DNA of 64,000 nucleotides, from positions 1-64,000 of the forward strand of contig NZ_QQBA01000013.1 in assembly GCF_003350545.1 (NCBI RefSeq), given 5' to 3'. Positions 36,458 through 44,349 of this stretch are shown here, one piece after another. This DNA is from Flavobacterium glaciei. GTDB lineage: Bacteria > Bacteroidota > Bacteroidia > Flavobacteriales > Flavobacteriaceae. The number at the start of each line of letters is the position of its first letter. Position 1 is the stretch's first letter. The notes beneath the pieces were generated by a model that searched no databases, was not told the origin of the DNA, and was given only the letters and a program-made list of their open reading frames with translations. A program made the position numbers and the translations under genes.

Positions 36458-37744
36458 ATGTTGTATAAAAGAAGCAGTCAGCTTTTTGCTGAAGCAGAAA
36501 AAGTAATTCCAGGAGGTGTAAATTCGCCAGTAAGAGCTTTTAAAGCAGTGGGTGGAACTCCAATTTTTGTCAAAAGTGCTAAAGGCGCTTATTTGTATGA
36601 TGAGGACGGAAACCGTTTAATTGACTATATCAATTCTTGGGGACCAATGATTTTAGGACACGCTTACGAACCGGTAGTACAAGCCGTGATTGAGAAAGCA
36701 AAATTAGGAACCTCGTTTGGAATGCCAACAGAATTAGAGACTCAAATTGCAGCTTTAGCCGTTGCGATGGTCCCAAATATCGATAAAATTAGATTTGTAA
36801 ATTCCGGTACTGAAGCTTGTATGAGCGCTGTAAGACTGGCTCGTGGATTTACTAAAAGAGATAAAATAATAAAATTTGCAGGTTGTTACCACGGTCATTC
36901 TGATTCGTTTTTAATCCAAGCGGGAAGTGGAGCAATCACTTTTGGTTCCCCAAACAGTCCCGGAGTTACTGCAGGAACGGCTAAGGATACTTTGCTGGCA
37001 CGCTATAATGATTTAGAAAACGTAGCCACTTTAATTGAAGCCAATAAAAATGAAATTGCTGCCATAATTGTAGAGCCTGTTGCAGGGAATATGGGTTGTA
37101 TTCCGCCCAATAAAGGCTTTCTAGAAGGCTTACGCCAATTGTGTACCGATAATGGAATTCTATTGATTTTTGATGAGGTAATGACTGGTTTCAGGCTTGC
37201 TGCTGGAGGTGTTCAGGAATTGCTTAACATAAAGGCAGATATCGTTTGTTTTGGGAAAGTAATAGGTGGAGGATTACCTGTTGGTGCTTTTGCCGCTCGC
37301 GAAGAAATCATGAATTATCTGGCTCCGTTAGGTCCCGTTTATCAAGCTGGTACATTATCAGGGAATCCTTTGGCAATGGCAGCTGGATTAGCAATGTTAC
37401 AAGCCTTAGATAGCGATCGTGCTATTTTTAAAAGATTAGCAGAAAAAACAGCATATTTGGCAGCAGGAATTGACAAAGTGTTAAAAGCTAATAATATCAC
37501 ATTTACAATCAATACCATCGGTTCGATGATTTCAGTTCATTTTGATGCAGCCCCGGTTGTTGATTTTAAAACCGCTGCAAATGGCGATAACGAAACATTC
37601 AAGAAGTTCTTTCACGGATTGTTGCAGGAAGGAATTTATATAGCGCCATCCGCTTATGAAACATGGTTTATTACTGATGCCTTAACGTATGAGGATCTCG
37701 ATTTTACCATTCGAGCGATAGATAAAGTTTCAAAAACCTTTTAA
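36458..37744 (+). CDS. hemL: Glutamate-1-semialdehyde 2,1-aminomutase
   Basis: A 428-residue fold-type I PLP enzyme that makes 5-aminolevulinate, the first committed haem/tetrapyrrole precursor in the C5 pathway. Blocks [43 protein letters not shown] and the PLP lysine in [15 protein letters not shown] (about residue 267) are all diagnostic. Length is normal. It is the last gene of a likely PLP-enzyme/GH73/hemL transcript and ends at a strong terminator. Confidence 0.96.
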   Translation: MLYKRSSQLFAEAEKVIPGGVNSPVRAFKAVGGTPIFVKSAKGAYLYDEDGNRLIDYINSWGPMILGHAYEPVVQAVIEKAKLGTSFGMPTELETQIAALAVAMVPNIDKIRFVNSGTEACMSAVRLARGFTKRDKIIKFAGCYHGHSDSFLIQAGSGAITFGSPNSPGVTAGTAKDTLLARYNDLENVATLIEANKNEIAAIIVEPVAGNMGCIPPNKGFLEGLRQLCTDNGILLIFDEVMTGFRLAAGGVQELLNIKADIVCFGKVIGGGLPVGAFAAREEIMNYLAPLGPVYQAGTLSGNPLAMAAGLAMLQALDSDRAIFKRLAEKTAYLAAGIDKVLKANNITFTINTIGSMISVHFDAAPVVDFKTAANGDNETFKKFFHGLLQEGIYIAPSAYETWFITDALTYEDLDFTIRAIDKVSKTF

Positions 37745-37747
37745 ATA

Positions 37748-37775
37748 AAAATAGCCCCAGAATTGGGGCTATTTT
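37748..37775. terminator. Bidirectional terminator after hemL
   Basis: AAAATAGCCCC pairs with GGGGCTATTTT around a six-base loop; it lies between convergent hemL and the Spy-like gene. Confidence 0.9.
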
Positions 37776-37808
37776 ATGAAATAAGATGAAGTATTTCAAG
37801 TAAATGGA

Positions 37809-38273
37809 TTATTTTCTATCACCCATTTGTGCTGGTTTTCTATTCTGATGGTATGCCATCCTTTTTTTCATTCCATTGTGTCTTTTTCCTTTCATGTCAT
37901 CCCATTTTTTATATTGGTCTGCTGAAAGAATTTTTTTCATTCTCTCTTTCATCACAATTTGCTCGTCTAACATTTGATTTTTCTTAGCAAAACGTTCATC
38001 AGCGGTAAGTTGTTTTTTAGATGAATCTTTAGTTGCTTTTCTTTCCGCCATTCTAGCTTCTCTTTTATTACTTTGTTCAGCAATAACTTTACTCATTTCC
38101 TTTTGTTGTGAAGCATTCAAATCTAATTCTAGAGTCATCTTTTTCAAGTACAATTGATTTCTTTGCTCGGGAGTCATTTGTTCCATTTGAGCTCTTTCAG
38201 GTCTTGCTTTTCTTTCTTGTGCAAAGCTTGTCATTCCGACAACTAATAATGCAGCGATAAATAAATTTTTCAT
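37809..38273 (-). CDS. DUF4890/Spy-like periplasmic protein
   Basis: A 154-residue protein with signal peptide (ends SFAQ). The mature part is highly charged and helical, with two LTxxQ-type motifs: MTPEQRNQLYLKKM and LDLNASQQKEMSKV, then LSADQYKKWDDMKG. These mark the Spy/CpxP-like helical chaperone fold seen in Bacteroidota DUF4890 proteins. A stress or metal-response chaperone role in the periplasm is inferred. It is monocistronic and converges on hemL. Confidence 0.8.
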   Translation of the reverse strand: MKNLFIAALLVVGMTSFAQERKARPERAQMEQMTPEQRNQLYLKKMTLELDLNASQQKEMSKVIAEQSNKREARMAERKATKDSSKKQLTADERFAKKNQMLDEQIVMKERMKKILSADQYKKWDDMKGKRHNGMKKRMAYHQNRKPAQMGDRK

Positions 38274-38382
38274 TTGTATTGTTTTAAGTTTTATAGTTAT
38301 AAGATAGGAATGGATCTTAAAAGTTTAATCGTTAACAAAAGTTTATCGTTTTGTTTTTAGGATTAAATGTAAAGTTGAAGTT

Positions 38383-38594
38383 AACCCGTTGGGTGTAATT
38401 CAATTTGTTTAATTTTTTAACCACATAGAAACATAGATATTTAAATTTTGGAGGGTGTTTCACTTTTTTAGAGAAACCCATAGCTATGTGAACCCAAGAA
38501 TTGGTCTATCCGACTCTTTTTTCTATGTTTCTATGTGGTTCATTTTTTTTATTTAAGACTAATTGAAATTTTTATTAATTACACCCAACGGGTT
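38383..38594. repeat. Nested 212-bp palindromic element
   Basis: The outer arms are a perfect 18-bp inverted repeat (38383-38400 with 38577-38594, AACCCGTTGGGTGTAATT). The inner arms are a perfect 19-bp inverted repeat (38419-38437 with 38522-38540, beginning AACCACATAGAAACATAGA). The 84-base centre contains CATAGCTATG but no open frame. It fills most of the 451-base gap between the Spy-like gene and the next gene. Confidence 0.9.
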
Positions 38595-38724
38595 TGAAGT
38601 TGTTTTTTTTCTATAAAAAGGCACAAAATAGATACTGTTTATAGCTGTGTAAGCATGATATTTATCAGTTTTTTTACAGTTTTGTTTATCGATTTTTGTG
38701 TTTTATTTATTTAAATCATTTAGT

Positions 38725-40539
38725 ATGACAACACTTAAACCACTACATACATTTCATATCCCAGTTATGGGACTTGCTTATACAATTGATAGTCCGATAC
38801 GGGTGGCGAAGTATGGAATTTCATCCGTGATTTCAATTATGGATGATGAACTTATCGAAAAAATGAATGCTTTTTATAGCAAGAAATTCGATACCCCGTA
38901 TCAAGAAATTACCCAAAAAATACATGATTATCGCGCAGAACGCATTACTTCTTATTTGAATTTGGTAGACAAAATCGTTAAGGAAAAATTCGAAAATTTC
39001 AAAGCGGAATTATCAGAGAGTAAATCAGCTTTGGAAAACTACATCGCCATGCTGCCCAACAAATCAGAGATTAAATCGGGTTTACAAAACTTGATGGAAG
39101 ACGGTTTTGCTTTCAAAGAAAATATCAAGAATTATCTGGAGAAAAATCTTTTCCCGGGCGATATTGATGTTAATATTATGACTAAACTCGATAAGGATAA
39201 TTTTATCAAAGAGGAACAATTACCTATCATTTTTAATGACGCGCATGCTGCGCTTCGTGGGTTTGTGAACAGTACATTAGAATCTTCAGTCGTTTTATCG
39301 GCAGGGATGAATCCAAGATTATACAGCTATTTTGAAAGTTTTTCGGCTTTCTTTCCGGATGCGAATAATGCATTGAAAAAGAAAATCACGCTGAAAGTAA
39401 GTGACTTTCGTTCTGCGATGATTCAAGGGAATTTTTTAGCCAAAAAAGGACTTTGGGTTTCTGAATATCGAATCGAATCTGGACTAAATTGTGGAGGTCA
39501 TGCTTTTGCTACCGAGGGCTATTTATTAGGACCAATTCTAGAAGAATTCAAAGAGAAAAAAGAGCAATTGATTCAATCCGCACACGAGTTGATGGTGAAA
39601 GCATTATCACAAAAAGAAATGCATGTTCCAGAACAGCCTTTGGATTTAAAAATCACGGTTCAAGGCGGCGTAGGAACTGCGGAGGAGCATGATTTTCTAA
39701 TGGATCATTATCAAGTGGATTCTGTGGGTTGGGGTTCGCCGTTTTTATTGGTTCCTGAAGCTACATCTGTAGATAAACACACCAGAGATTTATTGGCTGG
39801 AGCCAAAGAAGATGATTTATATTTAAGTCATATTTCGCCTTTGGGAATACCTTTCAATACGTTACGAGGAACGACGAATGAAAAATTGAAATTGAAACGT
39901 ATTGAGGAAAGCAAAGCGGGAAGTTCATGTCCGAAACGATTTTTAGCGCTAAGCAAAGAATACGATGCTAAAGGAATTTGTACATCTTCCAAGAAATACC
40001 AAGACTTAAAACTGGAAGAATTACTGCTTATAAAAGATATTTTAACTCCGGAGGTTTTCGAAAAAAAGAAAAATAGTATTACCGAGAAAGCCTGTCTTTG
40101 TGTGGGCTTAGCCAATGCTTCGTATCTTGAAAATGATATTAAGATAAAAGGGCAGGCGCAGGGAGTAATCATTTGTCCAGGGCCCAACATGGCATATTTT
40201 GATAAAGAAGTTTCACTTTCTAAAATGGTGCAGCACATTTATGGAAATACATCTGTATTAACAGTTACGGATCGCCCAAATCTATTTGTGAAGGAGTTAA
40301 AAATGTATTTAGATTATCTGAAAAATGAAATTTCAGCGGTTACTGAAGAAATAACTTTGGGACAAATAAAAAAATGGAATTCGTTCAAAAAAAATTTGCT
40401 CGCAGGAATAGGATTTTATGAAGATTTATTCGCAACAACTTCTTTTTTCGAAAGCAGTAAAAACAACATTTTTAGTCAATTTGATTACTACAAAACGGAA
40501 TTAAACGAGATTGAAATCCCCGAATTAAAATTGGCATAG
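38725..40539 (+). CDS. Large conserved protein with nitronate-monooxygenase-like motifs
   Basis: A 604-residue protein from ATG 38725; a longer frame to 38698 adds an unlikely N-terminus. I cannot name the family. The start (PVMGLAYTIDSPIRVAKYGISSVIS) has the beta-alpha entry of a TIM barrel, LNCGGHAFAT (about 253-262) resembles the substrate-loop histidine motif of nitronate monooxygenases, and VQGGVGTAEEH ... VGWGSPFLLVPEA (about 312-346) resembles their FMN-phosphate-binding GGIGT ... GTxF ... EA blocks. Cysteines at about 402, 419, 457, 459 and 485 might bind metal. The middle about residues 60-200 is helical. Flavin-dependent oxidoreductase is inferred. Confidence 0.55.
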   Translation: MTTLKPLHTFHIPVMGLAYTIDSPIRVAKYGISSVISIMDDELIEKMNAFYSKKFDTPYQEITQKIHDYRAERITSYLNLVDKIVKEKFENFKAELSESKSALENYIAMLPNKSEIKSGLQNLMEDGFAFKENIKNYLEKNLFPGDIDVNIMTKLDKDNFIKEEQLPIIFNDAHAALRGFVNSTLESSVVLSAGMNPRLYSYFESFSAFFPDANNALKKKITLKVSDFRSAMIQGNFLAKKGLWVSEYRIESGLNCGGHAFATEGYLLGPILEEFKEKKEQLIQSAHELMVKALSQKEMHVPEQPLDLKITVQGGVGTAEEHDFLMDHYQVDSVGWGSPFLLVPEATSVDKHTRDLLAGAKEDDLYLSHISPLGIPFNTLRGTTNEKLKLKRIEESKAGSSCPKRFLALSKEYDAKGICTSSKKYQDLKLEELLLIKDILTPEVFEKKKNSITEKACLCVGLANASYLENDIKIKGQAQGVIICPGPNMAYFDKEVSLSKMVQHIYGNTSVLTVTDRPNLFVKELKMYLDYLKNEISAVTEEITLGQIKKWNSFKKNLLAGIGFYEDLFATTSFFESSKNNIFSQFDYYKTELNEIEIPELKLA

Positions 40540-40624
40540 AGCATTCAAGTGTTTGGTTTTGAATAGAGTGATTTTATTTATGATTATTCTATTCAAAACT
40601 ATTTTTTATCAAACAATCATTTAG

Positions 40625-40632
40625 TAATTTTG
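40625..40632 (+). promoter_or_regulatory. -7 element TAATTTTG close to the GTG start
   Basis: It matches TAnnTTTG but ends only four bases before the GTG at 40637, so the transcript would be leaderless. No TTG at the usual distance was seen. Confidence 0.4.
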
Positions 40633-40636
40633 CACG

Positions 40637-41011
40637 GTGAAAAAAATCATATTTATAGTTGTATTGATCATGCTTATCAAGCCAGTTCTTCCGGTTTTAG
40701 AGTATGTCGTGAATTATGAGTACATTTCAAAAGTACTTTGTATTAATAAGGACAAACCTAAAATGCAATGTAACGGAAAATGTCATTTGATGAAAGAATT
40801 AGCCAAAGCTTCTGAGGCTGAAAAACCACTTTCTTCCGATAAAAAAGGAAACGCTCCTATACTTGATGTGATCATTTTTGAGGAAATCAAATCTTTCGAA
40901 ATTGCAACAGTTTTTTTTGATACCAAAGAAAAAATAAACCCGCATTATTCTAATTTATATGCTCGCTTGAATAGTGCTTCTGTTTTTCACCCACCCACTT
41001 TCATTTCATAA
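40637..41011 (+). CDS. Small Cys-rich protein of copper-locus type
   Basis: A 124-residue protein with an N-terminal hydrophobic segment (about 1-26, signal peptide or anchor). C35 and the motif CNGKCH (C45, C49, H50), in VLCINKDKPKMQCNGKCHLMKEL, form a compact thiol/histidine cluster. Short proteins of this type recur in Bacteroidota near metal-related outer-membrane genes; no formal function is known. The start is GTG 40637, since the first ATG would lose the hydrophobic segment. First gene of the four-gene set ending at 44150; its C-terminal about 50 residues have no motif I know. Confidence 0.65.
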   Translation: MKKIIFIVVLIMLIKPVLPVLEYVVNYEYISKVLCINKDKPKMQCNGKCHLMKELAKASEAEKPLSSDKKGNAPILDVIIFEEIKSFEIATVFFDTKEKINPHYSNLYARLNSASVFHPPTFIS

Positions 41012-41146
41012 TTTTTTTAAGCATGTAGTATGCTTTATTTCTTCCGTTCTAAACAACGGAAGAAAATTTGTTTGCTTTTTTTGGAAATAATAATCCAAAA
41101 ATGGCATGCGAAACAGTACTTATATTCAAAATAAAAACTTTAAGAA

Positions 41147-41929
41147 ATGAAATTTCAATTAAAAAATATACTAGCTGTTATGGCTATCTCTGTTACATTG
41201 TTTTCTTGCTCTAATGACGATGATAATGAAATGATTACCGGAAATGGAAATTTAAAATTAGAATTTGACAACGTGTACAAATCGGCTAATTTTGCTTTCA
41301 ATACGAACTATACCAATTCGAATGCTGAGGTTATAGCGGTTTCAAAAGTGAAGTACATCGTGAGTAATATTGTCTTGACAAAAGAGGATGGAACTACCTT
41401 TACGTACCCAAAAAGTCAAAGCTATTTTATTGTAGATGAAGCTACGCCTGCAACATTAGTATTGAATCTTTCAAACATTCCTGCTGGAAATTACACTAAA
41501 GTAAAATACGGAATTGGAGTCGATAAAACCCAGTGGGAATCAGGAGCAACGGGTCAAGGAGATTTCTTGGCAACAGCCCAAACTGCCGGAATGATGTGGT
41601 CTTGGAGTGCAGGTTATAAATTTGTGGCTTTCGAAGGTACTTTTACAGCTCCTACGGTAACAACGGCAAAAGAATTTATGGTGCATACCGGACAAACCGG
41701 AACCGATTATAATTATGCTGAAGTTACTTTGAGTTTCCCTGAAAATGCTTTGGTACGAACTACAATTACGCCACAAGTACACATCATGACTGACTTGTCT
41801 CAAGTTATAGATGGAACTAATAAAATCAATCTTACGGAAGCGGCAACCGTTATGGGTGGCGCTAAACTGGCTTTGGTTACTACTAACGTTTCTTCTATGT
41901 TCAAAATAGACCACGTTCACAACGATTAA
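41147..41929 (+). CDS. MbnP-like copper-binding lipoprotein
   Basis: A 260-residue lipoprotein: lipobox cysteine at residue 21 followed by SNDDDNE, an acidic export signal typical for surface lipoproteins of this phylum. The body carries the MbnP/CorA family blocks VKYIVSNIVLTKEDG (about 68-82), YGIGVD (about 121-126) and MMWSWSAGYKFVAFEG (about 149-164, with W151 and W153). In methanotroph MbnP a tryptophan is oxidised to kynurenine by the di-haem enzyme MbnH to bind copper; which Trp is used here is unknown. The next gene is an MbnH-like peroxidase. DHVHND at the C-terminus is another possible metal site. Confidence 0.8.
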   Translation: MKFQLKNILAVMAISVTLFSCSNDDDNEMITGNGNLKLEFDNVYKSANFAFNTNYTNSNAEVIAVSKVKYIVSNIVLTKEDGTTFTYPKSQSYFIVDEATPATLVLNLSNIPAGNYTKVKYGIGVDKTQWESGATGQGDFLATAQTAGMMWSWSAGYKFVAFEGTFTAPTVTTAKEFMVHTGQTGTDYNYAEVTLSFPENALVRTTITPQVHIMTDLSQVIDGTNKINLTEAATVMGGAKLALVTTNVSSMFKIDHVHND

Positions 41930-41938
41930 TTTTTAATC

Positions 41939-41976
41939 AAAAAGCGGTTGGAAATTAAATCTCCGACCGCTTTTTT
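41939..41976 (+). terminator. Terminator/attenuator between mbnP-like and peroxidase genes
   Basis: AAAAGCGGTTGGA pairs with TCCGACCGCTTTT (one mismatch), followed by Ts. It sits in front of the peroxidase start at 41990, so read-through would set its level relative to the MbnP-like protein. Confidence 0.8.
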
Positions 41977-41989
41977 AAAAAAATATAAA

Positions 41990-43030
41990 ATGAAAGCAAA
42001 ATATATCATATTGCTCATTTTTCCGTTGCTGTGGTCTTGTTCTGCTGATGAAAGCGAAGACTATCAGGACGTTCCTCTGAACTTTCAGGTTCCGGCAAAT
42101 TTCCCGCCTTTGGCATACAATCTAGCGAATAATCCACCCACCGAAAAAGGATTTGAACTTGGGAAAAAACTTTTCTACGACGGTCGATTGGCTTCGGATG
42201 GGATTGTTTCCTGCGGATTTTGTCACATTCAGGAAGATGCATTTACGCATCACGGACATACCTTGAGTCACGGAGTAGATGACGCTATTGGAACCCGAAA
42301 CACGCCACCAATACAGAATTTAGCCTATCAAACCACTTTTATGTATGATGGTGCAGCATCGCATTTGGATTTACAGTCTATTATTCCGTTCACAAGTCCT
42401 ATAGAAATGAATGGCGATTTTGCAAAAGCGATTGCTATGATGAAAGGCGATTCAGCCTATCAAAACCTATTCAAAATTGCTTTTACGGATGGAAAAATCA
42501 ATTCCGAAAACATGCTCAAGGCCTTGGGACAATTTATGGTTATGGTTACGTCCTCGAATTCCCGTTTTGACAAGTACCGCCGCAATGAATCTGGCGGAAC
42601 GCTCACGCAAGACGAGAAGGACGGTTATGCCATTTTTAACCAAAAATGTTCCAGTTGTCACGCCACGGATTTGTTTACGGACAATTCTTTTAGAAACAAT
42701 GGCTTGCCAATTGATCCCGCGTACAATGATATCGGTCGTTTTCGCGTGACTGAGTTGCCTCAGGATAAGTACAAATTCAAGGTGCCTAGTCTAAGAAACA
42801 TAGAAAAAACAGCGCCTTACATGCACGATGGACGCTTATTTACATTAGAAGCCGTTATGGATCATTACAATTCCGGTATAGTGAATTCAGCTACTTTAGA
42901 CCCAATTTTGAATAAAAACGGGTCACTCGGAATCCCTTTGACAGCGACAGAAAAATCAAAAATTATTGCTTTTCTAAAAACATTGACAGACACGCAATAC
43001 CTAACAGACAAGCGCTTTTCTGAATATTAA
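41990..43030 (+). CDS. Di-haem cytochrome c peroxidase, MauG/MbnH-like, lipoprotein
   Basis: A 346-residue protein from ATG 41990: signal peptide with lipobox cysteine at 17, then CGFCH (75-79) and CSSCH (220-224), the two c-type haem sites. KAPSLRN-like FKVPSLRN and PYMHDGR (about 276-282) are family blocks. MauG-type enzymes use high-valent haem iron to oxidise protein side chains; MbnH makes kynurenine from a tryptophan in MbnP. Placement directly after the MbnP-like gene fits that job, although a plain H2O2-removing peroxidase cannot be excluded. A longer frame from 41948 starts inside a terminator and is rejected. Confidence 0.88.
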   Translation: MKAKYIILLIFPLLWSCSADESEDYQDVPLNFQVPANFPPLAYNLANNPPTEKGFELGKKLFYDGRLASDGIVSCGFCHIQEDAFTHHGHTLSHGVDDAIGTRNTPPIQNLAYQTTFMYDGAASHLDLQSIIPFTSPIEMNGDFAKAIAMMKGDSAYQNLFKIAFTDGKINSENMLKALGQFMVMVTSSNSRFDKYRRNESGGTLTQDEKDGYAIFNQKCSSCHATDLFTDNSFRNNGLPIDPAYNDIGRFRVTELPQDKYKFKVPSLRNIEKTAPYMHDGRLFTLEAVMDHYNSGIVNSATLDPILNKNGSLGIPLTATEKSKIIAFLKTLTDTQYLTDKRFSEY

Positions 43031-43035
43031 TTTTA

Positions 43036-43177
43036 GAAGCTATTTCCTGCTGTACACTGCAAGTCCTCGCTACAAAAGCCGTTTTTCTATGTCCTGAAAA
43101 GAGCTTCCTCCGGTCGCTTTTTCAGGACAAGAAAAACAAGCTTTTTCCGCTCCGGGCTTTCCGTTGCCATCAGGGCT
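43036..43177 (+). repeat. Dispersed hairpin repeat element, long form
   Basis: The clearest copy. Arm GTTTTTCTATGTCCTGAAAA (from 43081) pairs almost perfectly with TTTTCAGGACA-AGAAAAAC (to 43137); the apex holds GAGCTTCCTCCGGTCGCT. Flanks are GCTATTTCCTGCTG...TGCAAGTCCTCGC on the left and GCCATCAGGGCTA on the right. It lies between the peroxidase and the barrel-protein gene, ending 13 bases before the latter's ATG. Confidence 0.8.
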
Positions 43178-43190
43178 AAAAACAACAAAC

Positions 43191-44150
43191 ATGAAAAAAT
43201 ACACATTGCTTTTAGTACTTCTTTTTCAATTGGCAAACGCCGCCGAAAAAGACAGTTTAAATACCGTAAATCCATTTACAAAATACCATTCCTTCCTTGA
43301 AGAAGAAGATTTTTGCGATGCCTGCGGTTGCTCTGCCAGTGGCGGAAGCATGGGATTCGCCTCGATGTTGAACTCTAATTTCGTTGGGATTCGGTATTTC
43401 AATCAACAATACAAATCCATGGATGGCTTGTACAGCAATTCGCCTTGGTATAAAGAAAATTTCAACACCGTTCAGGTTTGGGGCCGAATCCCGGTTAGTG
43501 AAAAGGTTCAGGTTTCGACATTATTGCCGTATCATTTTCATGAAAGAGAAACCGCAACTGGCAACAAAAGCATCAACGGAATTGGCGACATCACCGTTTT
43601 GGCGATGTATCGTTTGTATCAAACCCATAAAGACAGTACGTTTTTGGTACATACATTACAATTGGGAGGTGGATTCAAAGCGCCAACTGGAAAGTTTAAT
43701 GAAGCAAATTCCGGTAGTATAAATCCAAGTTTTCAGGTAGGAACGGGAAGTTGGGATTATCTTTTGGCAACTGAATATGTGGTTAAAAGAAAACAATTTG
43801 GTTTAAACTCGATGCTGAATTATGTTATAAAAACGGAAAACCAAAAGAGTTACCGTTTTGGGAATCAATTGAATTACGCAGGTACCTTTTTCTATTTGTA
43901 CGAGAAAAATAGTTTTTCTATTGTCCCACAACTGGGTTTTGCTGGTGAAGTTTATGAAAGTAATTACCAGTACAATCAAAAATTACGAAATACAAACGGA
44001 GATATTCTTTTTGGGAAAGTTGGTTTTGAGGTTGGTAAAGACAGACTTTCTTTTGGAGCTAATGCCATGTTACCCATCAATCAAAATCTTACCGGCGGCA
44101 ATGTAGAAGCTAATTATCGTTGGAGTGTAAATTTGAATTATAGTTTGTAA
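43191..44150 (+). CDS. Outer-membrane-barrel-like transporter of the MbnP locus
   Basis: A 319-residue protein from ATG 43191 with a signal peptide (ends LANA). Just after it, C42, C45 and C47 (FCDACGCSASGGSMGF) form a CxxCxC motif followed by glycines, then aromatic-rich amphipathic strands (VGIRYFNQQYKSMDGLY, VQVWGRIPVSEKVQ, GIGDITVLAMYRLYQ, LQLGGGFKAPTGKFNE) suggest a phenol-degradation/MetA-type beta barrel. The Cys motif makes a metal-binding role plausible. It is separated from the peroxidase by a repeat element but forms one locus. An extended frame from 43164 reads into that repeat and is rejected. Confidence 0.7.
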   Translation: MKKYTLLLVLLFQLANAAEKDSLNTVNPFTKYHSFLEEEDFCDACGCSASGGSMGFASMLNSNFVGIRYFNQQYKSMDGLYSNSPWYKENFNTVQVWGRIPVSEKVQVSTLLPYHFHERETATGNKSINGIGDITVLAMYRLYQTHKDSTFLVHTLQLGGGFKAPTGKFNEANSGSINPSFQVGTGSWDYLLATEYVVKRKQFGLNSMLNYVIKTENQKSYRFGNQLNYAGTFFYLYEKNSFSIVPQLGFAGEVYESNYQYNQKLRNTNGDILFGKVGFEVGKDRLSFGANAMLPINQNLTGGNVEANYRWSVNLNYSL

Positions 44151-44349
44151 AGGCATAGGAAATCATTGAAGTTTTTAGTTATCGTTATTATGTTCTCAAA
44201 ATGGTGTTAACATGCTTTTATGAGTGAGTTGAAGAGGTTTTATTCTCTAATCATACGCTGCAATTGGGTGTTTTTTTATTTTTTTTAAAAATTTAAAAAC
44301 CATAATGAAGTACACTTCGTATGTAATAACATAACTAAATAAATAAACG

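Noticed and set aside
41948..41989. N-terminal extension of the di-haem peroxidase
   Set aside because: It starts inside a terminator stem and would hide the lipoprotein signal.
43164..43190. N-terminal extension of the barrel protein
   Set aside because: It is encoded by the right end of a dispersed repeat element; the ATG at 43191 is followed by a proper signal peptide.
43384..43722. A 112-residue frame inside the barrel protein gene
   Set aside because: It is a shifted-frame shadow with no recognisable features.
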